Notes: generated by a model not told the origin, from the letters alone. DNA of 42,451 bases from Bacteroidales bacterium (GCA_030638325.1 DAOWEV010000111.1:1-42451); one strand, 5' to 3'; shown: positions 1-9,442, counted from the stretch's first letter. Program-made: numbers and translations.

Positions 1-2
1 CA

Positions 3-2195
3 GCCAACATCCGGCAGGATATCAGCAATGGGGTGACTTTTGGGAATTACACGGCCCATTGTAACCCTACCGGATGGGGTAATCCTTCATTTAATACAGG
101 CCATATTCCTCAACTACAAAACCAGGATAAATATGGCCTTCTCGTTGGGAACTGTTGCTCATCGAGTGAATTCCAGCAAAACGAATGTTTCGCCGAAGCA
201 TTGTTAAGGGCAGAAGGGAAAGGAGCCGTTGGATATATCGGGGCTTCCAACAGCACATTCTGGGATCCGGATTATTACTGGGGTGTCGGCGTAGGCCAGA
301 TCTCCGGCACACCTCCGCCGTACGAAGAAACTACTTTGGGGGCCTACGACCGTGCCTTTCATTCTCATGGAGAACCCTTTGAGAGCTGGTGTACTACCCA
401 GATGCAGATGATATATGCCGGAAATCTTGCCGTAACGGAAGGAGACCCCAGTTCAGCGGAGTATTACTGGGAAGCCTATTGCCTTATGGGTGATCCGAGC
501 CTCATGATCTATTTCTCGGAACCCCCGGCCTTAACGGCCACTTATGATCCTTTACTGCCACTTGGCAGCTCAAGCCTTACGGTCACTACAGAGCCTTATG
601 CATACGTTGCTCTTTCCATGGACGGGATTTGTTATGGAACCGGCCTGGCAGGCGCCGATGGTGTGGCACAGCTAAGCCTGCAACCTATATCCCAACCCGG
701 TACTGCCGACATTGTAGCTACGTGCCAGAATTTTCAGCCGTTTACGGGAACCATATTGGTAGCCAACCCGGAAGGGCCTTATATAATGCTTAACGATTTT
801 ATGATCAACGATGACGCAGGCAACAATAATGGCCTGGCAGATTATGGAGAAGATATTTTATTAGACGTGGAACTTAAGAACTGGGGCAACTCTGATGCTC
901 CCAACGTGAGGGCTACCCTGAGCGCTGAAGATGAGTTTATCATCATTTCGGATGATTACCAGGAATGGGGTACTATCCTGGCCCAGGACTCATCGCTTCA
1001 GACAGATGCCTACCTTTTTACGGTAGATGACTCAATACCGGATCAACACATTGTTTATTTTACCCTTGATATTGAAGATGATACACGGGAAACATGGAGT
1101 TCTGATTTTACTGTCATTCTGAATGCACCCCTGCTTCTCGCTGGCAGTCTTGCCATTGATGATTCCCAGAGTGGAAATAACAATGGCAGGATGGATCCCG
1201 GAGAAAATGTCGATATTATTATCGGAGTTATCAACAACGGCCATAGCGATGCTTTCAATGTCGTTGCTAACTTATACACCGGCAGTACTGATATAACCAT
1301 CCATAATTCAACTGTAGAATATGATACGCTTGAAATGCTTACTGCCGATCAGGCTATATTCAACGTTACCGTTGGTGAAGACGTGGAGATCGGCACGGTG
1401 ATCGAACTGAATTTTACCCTGACTTCAGGCCCCTATTATGTTGAGAAAGATTTTGCACCCGTTGTAGGTCTTATCGTGGAAGATTTTGAGACCGGCGACT
1501 TTACTGCTTTCAACTGGCTATTTGGTGGAGAGCTACCCTGGCAGATCGTTGACAACGAGGCTTATGAAGGCAATTGCGCGGCAAGATCAGGAGCCATCAC
1601 AGACGAGCAAACATCTGAAATATATATCGATCTGACTGTCCTGGCCGACGACAGCATCAGCTTCTTTAAAAAAGTATCATGCGAACCTGACCCTCCGAAC
1701 ATGAATTATGATTACCTCGCTTTCTTTATCGATGGTGTTGAGCAGGAACGCTGGGATGGGGAGCTTGGATGGAGCCGGAATGCTTACCCGGTAACTGCCG
1801 GCGATCATACATTTACATGGCTTTATAGCAAGGATTATTCTGTAAGCAACGGGGAAGATTGTGCCTGGATAGATTACATTGTTTTCCCGGCAATAGCTGA
1901 CCCTGTTTCTGTTGCAGAGCAGAATAAATTAACCGGCCTGGCCCTCCGGGTCTACCCTAACCCGGCCAAAAACAAGATCAATTTTGTGGCACGCTTACCT
2001 GAAACATGCATTGTATCCCTAACCATCCTTGACCTCATGGGCCGGCAGGTAAAACAAGTTGTGAATATGCAGGAATGGCAGGCAGGTATGCATGAAATCC
2101 AACTGGAGATACCGGAACTGAATAATGGCATTTATTACTGTATATTTACTGCTGGTGATCAGAAGATGGCTGAGAAGCTGATCATCTCAAAATAA
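3..2195 (+). CDS. Lys-gingipain-like C25 cysteine protease, C-terminal part (5' truncated by window)
   Basis: The frame is open from base 3, so the gene begins outside the window; the GTG at 33 is not a credible start. Numbering from that GTG, the fragment starts inside the peptidase C25 catalytic domain. His9 (motif NYTAH) and Cys42 (motif GNCC) are 33 residues apart, as in gingipains. The wording around them (YTAH, GNCC, DYYW) resembles Kgp rather than Rgp. Thr7 and Asp80 align with the Kgp residues I recall as shaping the lysine pocket. An Ig-like domain (about 165-245), two CARDB-like repeats with NNNG and yGE/pGE motifs (about 250-475), a MAM/cleaved-adhesin-like domain (about 480-630) and a T9SS type A tail (YPNP, about 640-720) follow. 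It is predicted to be secreted and attached to the cell surface. Only 27 bp separate it from the next protease gene. Lysine specificity is inferred from alignment by memory. Confidence 0.88.
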   Translation, partial: ANIRQDISNGVTFGNYTAHCNPTGWGNPSFNTGHIPQLQNQDKYGLLVGNCCSSSEFQQNECFAEALLRAEGKGAVGYIGASNSTFWDPDYYWGVGVGQISGTPPPYEETTLGAYDRAFHSHGEPFESWCTTQMQMIYAGNLAVTEGDPSSAEYYWEAYCLMGDPSLMIYFSEPPALTATYDPLLPLGSSSLTVTTEPYAYVALSMDGICYGTGLAGADGVAQLSLQPISQPGTADIVATCQNFQPFTGTILVANPEGPYIMLNDFMINDDAGNNNGLADYGEDILLDVELKNWGNSDAPNVRATLSAEDEFIIISDDYQEWGTILAQDSSLQTDAYLFTVDDSIPDQHIVYFTLDIEDDTRETWSSDFTVILNAPLLLAGSLAIDDSQSGNNNGRMDPGENVDIIIGVINNGHSDAFNVVANLYTGSTDITIHNSTVEYDTLEMLTADQAIFNVTVGEDVEIGTVIELNFTLTSGPYYVEKDFAPVVGLIVEDFETGDFTAFNWLFGGELPWQIVDNEAYEGNCAARSGAITDEQTSEIYIDLTVLADDSISFFKKVSCEPDPPNMNYDYLAFFIDGVEQERWDGELGWSRNAYPVTAGDHTFTWLYSKDYSVSNGEDCAWIDYIVFPAIADPVSVAEQNKLTGLALRVYPNPAKNKINFVARLPETCIVSLTILDLMGRQVKQVVNMQEWQAGMHEIQLEIPELNNGIYYCIFTAGDQKMAEKLIISK

Positions 2196-2222
2196 ATTAT
2201 TTAAATAAATATTCTTTGAGCT

Positions 2223-5200
2223 ATGAAAAAACTGTTTTTAACTATTGTATTTGTTTTCTTTTTGAGGGTGATCTTCGCAGATCCCGGGTGTGATGTACAG
2301 TACAATGAACCACGTGAAGGTGTTTATGAGCTGACTTTTGAGATCGGAGATTTTCAATTGAAAAAAACCACCCTTGACGCACTTACTTTTACAAAGATAC
2401 TTTTCGAGAGTGGTGTTACCACTAAATTAAAGGGCTATGCCGAGCTGCCTTTTGTGCATGCATCGGTGATGATCGATCCGGTTAAAAATGTGAATATCGT
2501 TATCACTCCCGGAGAATATGAAGATTTCGTGCTGGAGAACCCGTGTGTTCCTTCAAGGGGCGTGATCTACCGTGATACAGACCCGGCAACCGTACCTTAT
2601 GTGATCGATCCTAATTCCATCACTGATAAATGGTACCCTGCAAATATTGTAGAGCAAACGGCCCCTTTCATCCTGAAAGATATCCGGGGAACAAATGTTT
2701 ATGTTTACCCGTTTCAGTATAATGCAAAGGATCAGATATTGAGGGTTTATAAAACAATAAAGGTAGAACTGATCGAGAACAATACCACCCCTGTTAATCC
2801 AATGCCTTATGAGGTTAATACTGTTTTGCGGGAGATGGATGCTATTTACCGTTCGATTTTTATCAATTATGGTATTGACGGTTCGAGGTATGATCTGACG
2901 GTAGGACAATACGGAGACATCCTGGTGGTCACCACTGCGCGTGATGAAGCGGCCATTCAACCCTATATTGACTGGAAAACGGAAAAGGGTTACAATATAC
3001 AGCTGGAGGTGGTCGCTCCCGGCACTATTGTGAACAGCATGGTGCAGACGGCTTATGATAACAATAATGACCTTTTGTATGTGCAGTTGGTAGGCGACTG
3101 GAACGACATTAAGTGTAATACTTTAGGCTCATCTCCTATGGACCCGCAGGTTGGATGCGTTGTCGGAGGCGATGACTACGCGGATATATGTGTCGGCAGG
3201 ATATCTGCAGAATCACCGGCAGATGTTACTGTTCAGGTGGACAAGTTCATCAATTATGAAAAGAACCCGCAGGCCGGCGCTGCCTGGTATGCAACTGCTA
3301 CAGGCATAGCTTCAAACCAGGGTCCCGGTGACGACAATGAAATAGACTATGCACACAATGATACGATATTCAGTAATAAACTGGATCCGTTTTCATTCGA
3401 TACTTATAATCCGATCTATGATCCCGGTGCTAGCACTCCCGATGTATTTGCAGCCGTAAATAACGGCACGAGTGTCATCAATTACACCGGGCATGGATCG
3501 CCCCAGAGTTGGGGTACATCGGGTTTCAGCAATTCCAATGTGGCATCTCTTACCAATGGTGCTATGCTGCCATGGATCGTTTCGGTGGCTTGCAATAATG
3601 GGGATTTCCATACCGGCACCTGTTTCTCGGAGTCCTGGCTCAGGCAAAGCAACGGGGGTGCTGTGGCCATGATGGGAGCATCAATAGGCCAGCCATGGGA
3701 TCCTCCTATGCGCGGACAGGATTACTTTATGGATATGATCATCGGCGGATATGATTATGCTGCACATAGCACACAAAACGGGATCAGTAGCACCGAGGGA
3801 AGAACCACCCTGGGAGCTGCCATCTTCAATGGATTGACAATGATGACCACGGAATCGGGGACAAACTCTGACTGGGAGACAGCCAAGACCTGGAACCTTT
3901 TTGGAGATCCGTCGCTGCAGGTCCGGACTGCTGCACCGGAAGCGCTCACACTTACCAGCAACCTTGTGATGGCTGGCATTCCGTTTACTACAACAGTGAC
4001 CACTGCAAACGGTCCCGTTGAAGGCGCCATGGTGGCGCTTAGCCAGGATGGAATGATGTTCAGTGGTGTTACCGATATTTCAGGATCAGTAACTATCAAC
4101 CAGACACTGGACCAGGGCACGGCTTTATTGGTGGTGACGGCATTCAACACTGAAACCATTTATGAAGATGTGATAGTGGTTCCTCCGGATGGGCCTTACG
4201 TGCTTTTTGATACGCTCGAGATCAATGATATGAATGGCAATAATAACGGCTTGCTGGACTATGGTGAAACGGTTTTCCTTACGGTAACCCTGACCAATGT
4301 CGGCAATGATGATGCAATAGATGTCACGGCCGTGATCTCATCAGCAGACCTGTATGTAACGGTTATCGACAGTACGGCAGATTTCGGCCTTATCCCGGCA
4401 AACAGCAGCGTAACGGTTCAGGATGCTTTTGAAATTGAAGCTGCCGACAGTATTCCGGATAATCACAGTGTATTCTTTACGCTGGATGCCACCGGGTCGG
4501 GTGATGATATCTGGTCTTCCGGCTTTGTTATCCAGGCACAAGCCCCGGTACTCGAATATGTATCCTTTGAGATTGACGATTCTTCATCAGGAAATGGCAA
4601 TGGAAGGCTTGATCCGGGAGAGACAGCAGATCTGATCATCGATGTTTGCAACACAGGATCATCAGAGGCATATAATGTAACCGGAGGCCTATCCACTACA
4701 AGCAGTTTTATCACTATTAATACTGCATCTCAGAATATGGGAAACCTAATGGGTGGTGATACCACCTCACAGGCCTATAATATTACGGTGGATGAAGCCA
4801 CCCCGGCCGGTCACCTGACAGAGTTTATGATCGATATTACGGCTGATCTGAACATCGGCACCCAGGGTGAATTCTCAGCCGTGGTTGGACAAATACCTGT
4901 GTTGGTTGTGGATCTTGATGGTAATAACAATTCAGCCCCGTCTATCCTGACTTGTCTTGAGAACCTGTCTGTCGGGTCTGAAAACTATGATGCTTTCCCG
5001 GAAAACCTTGACCTGTTTACATCGGTCTTTGTTTGTCTGGGGATATATTCCGATAATCATATACTCACGGGGGCAGAAGGACAAAAACTGGCTGACTACC
5101 TTAACAACGGCGGCAATCTTTATATGGAAGGCGGGGATACCTGGTATTATGACCAGCAGTATACACCTACTCCGGTGCACCCCATGTTCAGCATCAATGC

Positions 5201-5798
5201 CTTAGCTGATGGGGCTGATGACCTCAGTTCGATTTTGGGCGAGGCGGGTTCAATAGTGGAAGATATGACATTTACTTATTCCGGAGATAACAGCTACATA
5301 GATCATATTGAACCAGAAGGCAACGCATCACTGATGTTCAAAAACATGAACCCGGAATACGGTTGTGTAGTGTCTTATGATGAAGGGGAATACAAAACCA
5401 TTGGTTCATCATTTGAATTTGGCGGCCTTGATGATTTTGACTACACAAAAGATGATTATATGATCGCCATCCTGGATTTCTTTGGGATAGAAGGCGTCTG
5501 GACAGATGTTGATGAAGCTGTTACGGCAGAGATATTAACTGTTAGTTATCCGAATCCATTTTCTGCTGTTACAAGCATTCACTTTCAGCTTCAGGAGCGT
5601 TCAAGGACAGTTATCGAGATCTTTAATATAAACGGCCAGAAGGTAATAACTTTATCAGACATGGAACGGGATGCCGGTAATTATGAGGTAAAGTGGAATG
5701 GTACCAATGAGTCAGGACATAAAGTTGCAGACGGAATTTACTTCTATCACCTGCGTGCCGGAGGACAAGTGGTTTCCGGGAAGATAATCAAGATGTAA
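2223..5798 (+). CDS. Arg-gingipain-like C25 cysteine protease with T9SS tail
   Basis: This 1191-residue protein has a signal peptide (hydrophobic residues 4-18, likely cleaved before DPGC), a C25 propeptide-like region (about 20-220) and a gingipain catalytic domain (about 225-560). The catalytic pair is His424 (NYTGHG) and Cys457 (VACNNGDF), again 33 residues apart as in RgpB. Asp375 (motif NEID) falls where RgpB has its arginine-binding Asp, allowing one inserted residue. An Ig-like domain follows, then two CARDB-like repeats (motifs GNNNG/DYGE and GNGNG/DPGE). A GATase-like alpha/beta segment with the motif GGNLYMEGGD comes next (about 900-1090), and the protein ends with a YPNP-type T9SS/FlgD-like tail (about 1105-1191). 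The stalk repeats match those of the upstream Kgp-like gene, so the two probably arose by duplication and are likely co-transcribed. Arginine specificity is inferred, not shown. Confidence 0.9.
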   Translation: MKKLFLTIVFVFFLRVIFADPGCDVQYNEPREGVYELTFEIGDFQLKKTTLDALTFTKILFESGVTTKLKGYAELPFVHASVMIDPVKNVNIVITPGEYEDFVLENPCVPSRGVIYRDTDPATVPYVIDPNSITDKWYPANIVEQTAPFILKDIRGTNVYVYPFQYNAKDQILRVYKTIKVELIENNTTPVNPMPYEVNTVLREMDAIYRSIFINYGIDGSRYDLTVGQYGDILVVTTARDEAAIQPYIDWKTEKGYNIQLEVVAPGTIVNSMVQTAYDNNNDLLYVQLVGDWNDIKCNTLGSSPMDPQVGCVVGGDDYADICVGRISAESPADVTVQVDKFINYEKNPQAGAAWYATATGIASNQGPGDDNEIDYAHNDTIFSNKLDPFSFDTYNPIYDPGASTPDVFAAVNNGTSVINYTGHGSPQSWGTSGFSNSNVASLTNGAMLPWIVSVACNNGDFHTGTCFSESWLRQSNGGAVAMMGASIGQPWDPPMRGQDYFMDMIIGGYDYAAHSTQNGISSTEGRTTLGAAIFNGLTMMTTESGTNSDWETAKTWNLFGDPSLQVRTAAPEALTLTSNLVMAGIPFTTTVTTANGPVEGAMVALSQDGMMFSGVTDISGSVTINQTLDQGTALLVVTAFNTETIYEDVIVVPPDGPYVLFDTLEINDMNGNNNGLLDYGETVFLTVTLTNVGNDDAIDVTAVISSADLYVTVIDSTADFGLIPANSSVTVQDAFEIEAADSIPDNHSVFFTLDATGSGDDIWSSGFVIQAQAPVLEYVSFEIDDSSSGNGNGRLDPGETADLIIDVCNTGSSEAYNVTGGLSTTSSFITINTASQNMGNLMGGDTTSQAYNITVDEATPAGHLTEFMIDITADLNIGTQGEFSAVVGQIPVLVVDLDGNNNSAPSILTCLENLSVGSENYDAFPENLDLFTSVFVCLGIYSDNHILTGAEGQKLADYLNNGGNLYMEGGDTWYYDQQYTPTPVHPMFSINALADGADDLSSILGEAGSIVEDMTFTYSGDNSYIDHIEPEGNASLMFKNMNPEYGCVVSYDEGEYKTIGSSFEFGGLDDFDYTKDDYMIAILDFFGIEGVWTDVDEAVTAEILTVSYPNPFSAVTSIHFQLQERSRTVIEIFNINGQKVITLSDMERDAGNYEVKWNGTNESGHKVADGIYFYHLRAGGQVVSGKIIKM

Positions 5799-5832
5799 GA
5801 TATTGGTTGTATGATTATCGTTATGCACATTT

Positions 5833-5856
5833 AACCGACGGGTTAACCCGTCGGTT
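5833..5856. terminator. 24-bp perfect palindrome between convergent genes
   Basis: AACCGACGGGTT is followed directly by its reverse complement. It lies in the 114-bp gap between the convergent protease and phosphatase genes and could fold into a GC-rich hairpin from either strand. No clear U-tract follows on the plus strand, so it is either a bidirectional terminator or a REP-like repeat. Confidence 0.5.
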
Positions 5857-5912
5857 TGAGCCCAGCTTTATTACTTATACATATCCGCAAAAAAATAGAA
5901 AAAAATCAGCCT

Positions 5913-6626
5913 TTAAAGATCAAGATTATTCTGTATGCGCAGTTCCCTGGAGTTTAATTCCAGCGCCACCAGGTTGCCGAAATTTTCTTTGTTGTTCATA
6001 TAAACCCCATTGTCGAGGGCTATAAAATCGAAGGAAGGGGTTTTGTTTACCAGGTCTATGAATTCCAGGCTGACCGGAACGTGTCCGTGAACGATCTTTT
6101 TGTTGTTTGCTTTTTCAGCATTTACCCTGAATTCTTTGATCCAAAGCATACTGTGCAAATCCTTGAAGGGATCCTCAATGTTGAAGTTAAAACCGGCATG
6201 GACCAGGTAATAAGAGTCCATCTCGATATAATATTCAAGCTTTTTCAACCAGTAGATATAGTTGTGAGGGATTTCACTTACGTGGCTGACATTGAAACTG
6301 GCCAGCGTTTCTCTTCCTCCGAATTTGAACCATTCGGATTTCATTTTATTCCGCAAAGGAATGCCGAAAAAATTCTTCGGTTTTTTATTTTCAAGGATCC
6401 GCAGCAGATAGTCTTCATGGTTCCCTTTCAGCAATCTTATATTATATTCTTCCTGCTGCAGGTACATGATATAATCGATAACACCTTTCGAATCAGGCCC
6501 CCGGTCGATGTAATCGCCTAAGAAATAAAGCCAGTCGTGCTTCGACGGTTTTATTTGCTCTGCAACAAGTGCAATTAATGTTTGAGAGCATCCGTGGATG
6601 TCAGGAATTACCCAGTGTTTTTTCAT
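5913..6626 (-). CDS. PPP-family metallophosphoesterase (ApaH/PrpA-like)
   Basis: The 237-residue protein carries the full set of PPP phosphoesterase motifs in order: PDIHG near the N terminus (GDxHG equivalent), GDYIDRGPDS, LKGNHE, LVHAGF and a late HGHVPV. These supply the Asp, His and Asn ligands for the two catalytic metal ions. The length fits cytosolic bacterial Ser/Thr phosphatases and diadenosine-tetraphosphatase-like enzymes. No signal peptide is visible. It is transcribed divergently from gpmI and convergently with the gingipain-like gene, so it is probably monocistronic. The substrate (phosphoprotein or Ap4A-type nucleotide) cannot be decided from sequence. Confidence 0.9.
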   Translation of the reverse strand: MKKHWVIPDIHGCSQTLIALVAEQIKPSKHDWLYFLGDYIDRGPDSKGVIDYIMYLQQEEYNIRLLKGNHEDYLLRILENKKPKNFFGIPLRNKMKSEWFKFGGRETLASFNVSHVSEIPHNYIYWLKKLEYYIEMDSYYLVHAGFNFNIEDPFKDLHSMLWIKEFRVNAEKANNKKIVHGHVPVSLEFIDLVNKTPSFDFIALDNGVYMNNKENFGNLVALELNSRELRIQNNLDL

Positions 6627-6640
6627 ACTTTTTCTCGTTG

Positions 6641-6648
6641 CAAAATTA
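6641..6648 (-). promoter_or_regulatory. Candidate -7 box (TAATTTTG) for the phosphatase gene
   Basis: The minus strand reads TAATTTTG, a match to the Bacteroidota TAnnTTTG box, 15 bases before the ATG. No good -33 TTG was found, and the implied leader is very short. Confidence 0.35.
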
Positions 6649-6690
6649 TTGTTTTTTCTATATTTATTAGAATTAAAAACTTAATTCTTC

Positions 6691-6698
6691 TAATTTTG
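6691..6698 (+). promoter_or_regulatory. Candidate -7 box (TAATTTTG) for gpmI
   Basis: TAATTTTG matches TAnnTTTG and lies 35 bases before the gpmI ATG. A weak TTAG stands about 20 bases upstream, where TTTG/TTG is expected. The box is divergent from the one for the phosphatase gene in the same AT-rich gap. Confidence 0.4.
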
Positions 6699-6733
6699 TT
6701 TCCATAAGTGAATTTTGAACAGATTTAAAGATA

Positions 6734-8260
6734 ATGGAAAACAGAAAGAAGGCACTTCTTATGATCCTCGACGGTTGGGGGATTGGAGATAAATCCAGGG
6801 CAGATGTAATCTATAATGGGAATACCCCTTATATGAATAAATTATTAAACAATTACCCGAATTCGCAATTACTAACGAGTGGTGAAAATGTTGGATTACC
6901 TGACGGGCAAATGGGTAACTCGGAAGTAGGGCACATGAATATTGGAGCTGGAAGAATTATTAACCAGGATTTGGTAAAGATAAACATGGCAATTAAAGAT
7001 AACACGATATCGAAAAATCAGCAACTAATTAATGCTTTTACTTATGCAAGAGACAACGGGAAAAGTGTCCATTTTATCGGTCTTGTTTCAAATGGCGGGG
7101 TACATTCCATGGATACCCATTTGTATAAACTATGCGATTTAACCTTGGATTACGGTTTGGAAAATGTATATATCCATGCCCTGACGGATGGTCGTGATAC
7201 CGATCCGAAAAGCGGCAAAGGTTATGTGAAAAACCTCCTTGACCATTTAAAAAAGTCCAATGGACAAATAGCGTCGTTAACGGGCCGGTATTACACCATG
7301 GATCGTGATAAACGCTGGGAACGGATTAAAGAAGGTTACGACCTAATGGTATGTGGGAAAGGCAAAAAGTCAAAGGATATTTTACAATCCATTCAGGAAT
7401 CGTACGATGAAGGTGTTACGGATGAGTTCATTAAACCTGTTGTAATTGTTGATGATATAAACCAACCCATTGGAACAATTAAAGAGGGTGATGTTGTCAT
7501 TTGTTTTAATTTCAGAACGGATCGCTTGCGACAGATCACCGAGGCTCTCACACAGCAAAACTTTCATGAATATGGAATGCACACCCTGGATTTAAAATAT
7601 TATACCATGACCAACTATGATGACTCTTTCAGGGGGATCAATGTTTTCTATAGAAACGACAATGTTGAAAATACACTTGGAGAGGTCATTGCAAAAGCAG
7701 GTAAAAAACAAATCAGAATTGCAGAAACCGAAAAAGCTGCCCATGTTACCTTTTTCTTTTCAGGTGGCAGGAAAGAAAAGTTTGAGAATGAAAAAAGAAT
7801 ACTGATACCATCACCTAAAGTAGCCACTTACGATTTACAACCCGAAATGAGTGCCTACCTGGTAAAGGATGCCATTGTAGATGAACTAAATAAACAAGAA
7901 GCCGATTTTGTTTGTCTGAACTTTGCCAATGGTGATATGGTAGGGCATACCGGTGTTTATGATGCAATTTTAAAAGCGGTTGAAGCGGTTGACCAATGTG
8001 TTCATGAGGTGGTTGAAACTGCTAAATCAAACGGTTATGAAGTATTAATAATTGCCGACCATGGTAACGCTGATAACGCAGTTAATCCTGATGGTACGCC
8101 TAATACTGAACACTCTCTGAACCCTGTCCCCTGTATTCTTGTTTCGGATAGATATAAAAAAATCGACAACGGCATCCTTGCCGATGTTGCACCAACCATC
8201 CTTACGCTGATGGAGATGGAAATTCCGCAAGAAATGACAGGTAAAGTATTAGTACAATAA
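6734..8260 (+). CDS. gpmI: 2,3-bisphosphoglycerate-independent phosphoglycerate mutase
   Basis: This 508-residue enzyme interconverts 3- and 2-phosphoglycerate in glycolysis and gluconeogenesis using two metal ions and a phosphoserine intermediate. Family motifs are clear: LDGWG at the N terminus, MGNSEVGH with the nucleophile Ser63, DGRDT, the GRYYTMDRDKRW segment, NFRTDR, and the C-terminal metal-binding motifs ADHGNAD and TEHS. The length (about 510) is normal. Its 3' end overlaps by 12 bases the reconstructed end of a decayed gpmA on the other strand. The two enzymes are unrelated but catalyse the same step, so gpmI is likely the functional phosphoglycerate mutase here. Confidence 0.97.
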   Translation: MENRKKALLMILDGWGIGDKSRADVIYNGNTPYMNKLLNNYPNSQLLTSGENVGLPDGQMGNSEVGHMNIGAGRIINQDLVKINMAIKDNTISKNQQLINAFTYARDNGKSVHFIGLVSNGGVHSMDTHLYKLCDLTLDYGLENVYIHALTDGRDTDPKSGKGYVKNLLDHLKKSNGQIASLTGRYYTMDRDKRWERIKEGYDLMVCGKGKKSKDILQSIQESYDEGVTDEFIKPVVIVDDINQPIGTIKEGDVVICFNFRTDRLRQITEALTQQNFHEYGMHTLDLKYYTMTNYDDSFRGINVFYRNDNVENTLGEVIAKAGKKQIRIAETEKAAHVTFFFSGGRKEKFENEKRILIPSPKVATYDLQPEMSAYLVKDAIVDELNKQEADFVCLNFANGDMVGHTGVYDAILKAVEAVDQCVHEVVETAKSNGYEVLIIADHGNADNAVNPDGTPNTEHSLNPVPCILVSDRYKKIDNGILADVAPTILTLMEMEIPQEMTGKVLVQ

Positions 8261-8969
8261 TTTTTTAATTAACTCCGGACCACCAAGGAAATAATCTTTA
8301 AGCAATTTCATTTTATCCGTAAATTCAAAAAACATAAGGTATTCCTGTAGGAATATTAAACTTAAGGATTTCATCCTCATCCATATTTTTTAAGTGTTTT
8401 ACGATAGCTCGCAAACTATTACCTTACGCAATAACAATAATCTCTTCATTCTTAACCAGCGATCTTAAAATTTGACTTTTCCAAAATGGAATGATTCTGT
8501 AAAATGTATCTTTTAATGACTCAGATAAAGGAATCTCATGTGGTTTTAAATTTGAATATCGCGGATCATTTTTAGGATGACGAATATCGTTTTCTTCAAG
8601 TTTGGGCGGAGCTATTGAATAACTTCTTCGCCATAGTAAAACTTGCTCATAACCAAATTTCTCGGCCATTTCTCTCTTTTCCATTCCTTGTAGAGTTCCA
8701 TAATGTTTTTCATTTAACCGCCATGATTTAATTACAGGTATCCACATTTGATCCATTTCTTCCAATAAAATCCATGCAGATTTGATTGTTCTAGTTTGTA
8801 ATGAAGTAAAAACCCTTTTAAAATGAAATCCCTTTTCTTTCAAGGTTTTACCTGCTTCTTTGGCTTCAGCAATACCTTTTTCGGATAAGCTAACATCACC
8901 CCAGCCTGTGAAGCGATTTGACTTGTTCCATACACTTTCTCCGTGCCTTAATAATACCAGCCTTAACAT
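8249..8969 (-). pseudogene. gpmA: Decayed 2,3-bisphosphoglycerate-dependent phosphoglycerate mutase
   Basis: The intact part (8969 to 8424, 181 residues) is clearly GpmA: LLRHGES with the phosphohistidine His9, RFTGWGDVSLSEKG, RLNEKHYG, WRRSY and DPRY. It stops at TAA (8424-8426), exactly where the family has the second catalytic His of the AHGNSLRA motif. The reading frame then continues without a break as GNSLRAIVKHLKN and LKFNIPTGIPYVF. There, a run of six T residues (minus strand, near 8330) shifts the frame to a stop. Removing one T restores EFTDKMKLLKDYFLGGPELIKK up to a stop at 8249-8251. The full span is 721 bases, that is 240 codons plus one extra base, which fits one insertion. Two independent lesions, one in the active site, make a non-functional gene likely. 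A sequencing error could explain the homopolymer shift but not easily the His-to-TAA change. Confidence 0.85.
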
Positions 8970-9085
8970 CTTATGCGTTTTTTTACAAAATTATGAATAT
9001 TTGTGATTTTTCCTGCTAATCAGATAACGGTAAAGTTGCTTTCTTATTTTCATTTCAATCTCATCCCCTGACTCCTTCTTTTGAA

Positions 9086-9345
9086 AACACCTCAACCCCT
9101 AACCCCTTCTCCTCCAGGAGAAGGGGGATGGGTGTGGGGATAGGGGCAGGGGTTGAAGTTTAGGAATGGAGATCATTTTGTACAAATCTGATGATTGTTT
9201 GTATAACTTCATCCGCCCCTAATTGCAACGAGTGATCAAATGTTTTACCGAGAAAAGCCATAGTTAAATGTCTTGTTAAATTGTTTACAATCAGCGGCAT
9301 ACCCCTTCTCCTGGAGGAGAAGGGGGCAGGGGGATGAGGTGTATT
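9086..9345. repeat. Inverted pair of REP-like palindromes with an ORF remnant between
   Basis: Copy 1 (9086-9127) reads ACACCTCAACCCCT and then a hairpin with arms CCCCTTCTCCT and AGGAGAAGGGG around CC (9103-9126). Copy 2 (9301-9345) is the same unit in reverse orientation, with hairpin 9302-9325 around GG, ending GATGAGGTGT. Copy 1 also has outer arms TCAACCCCT (9092-9100) and AGGGGTTGA (9148-9156). The roughly 170 bp between the two hairpins holds a 46-codon minus-strand open frame (9300 to 9160) that begins just inside copy 2 and resembles nothing I recognise. The rest of the gap 8970-9442 shows no gene. Confidence 0.7.
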
Positions 9346-9442
9346 ACAACACGCTTAAAAATTTAATCAACTAATAAAATTACGTATTTCTGTGAAGAAC
9401 CATCTTTATTAACCTGCCTACTGCCTCTGTGCCTTTTTCTAT

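Noticed and set aside
5807..6025. 72-codon plus-strand frame after the Arg-gingipain-like gene
   Set aside because: It spans the palindrome and runs antisense into the end of the phosphatase gene.
8261..8423. Ordinary intergenic sequence between gpmI and the short gpmA frame
   Set aside because: Its minus strand encodes the missing C-terminal third of GpmA once one base is removed, so it belongs to the pseudogene.
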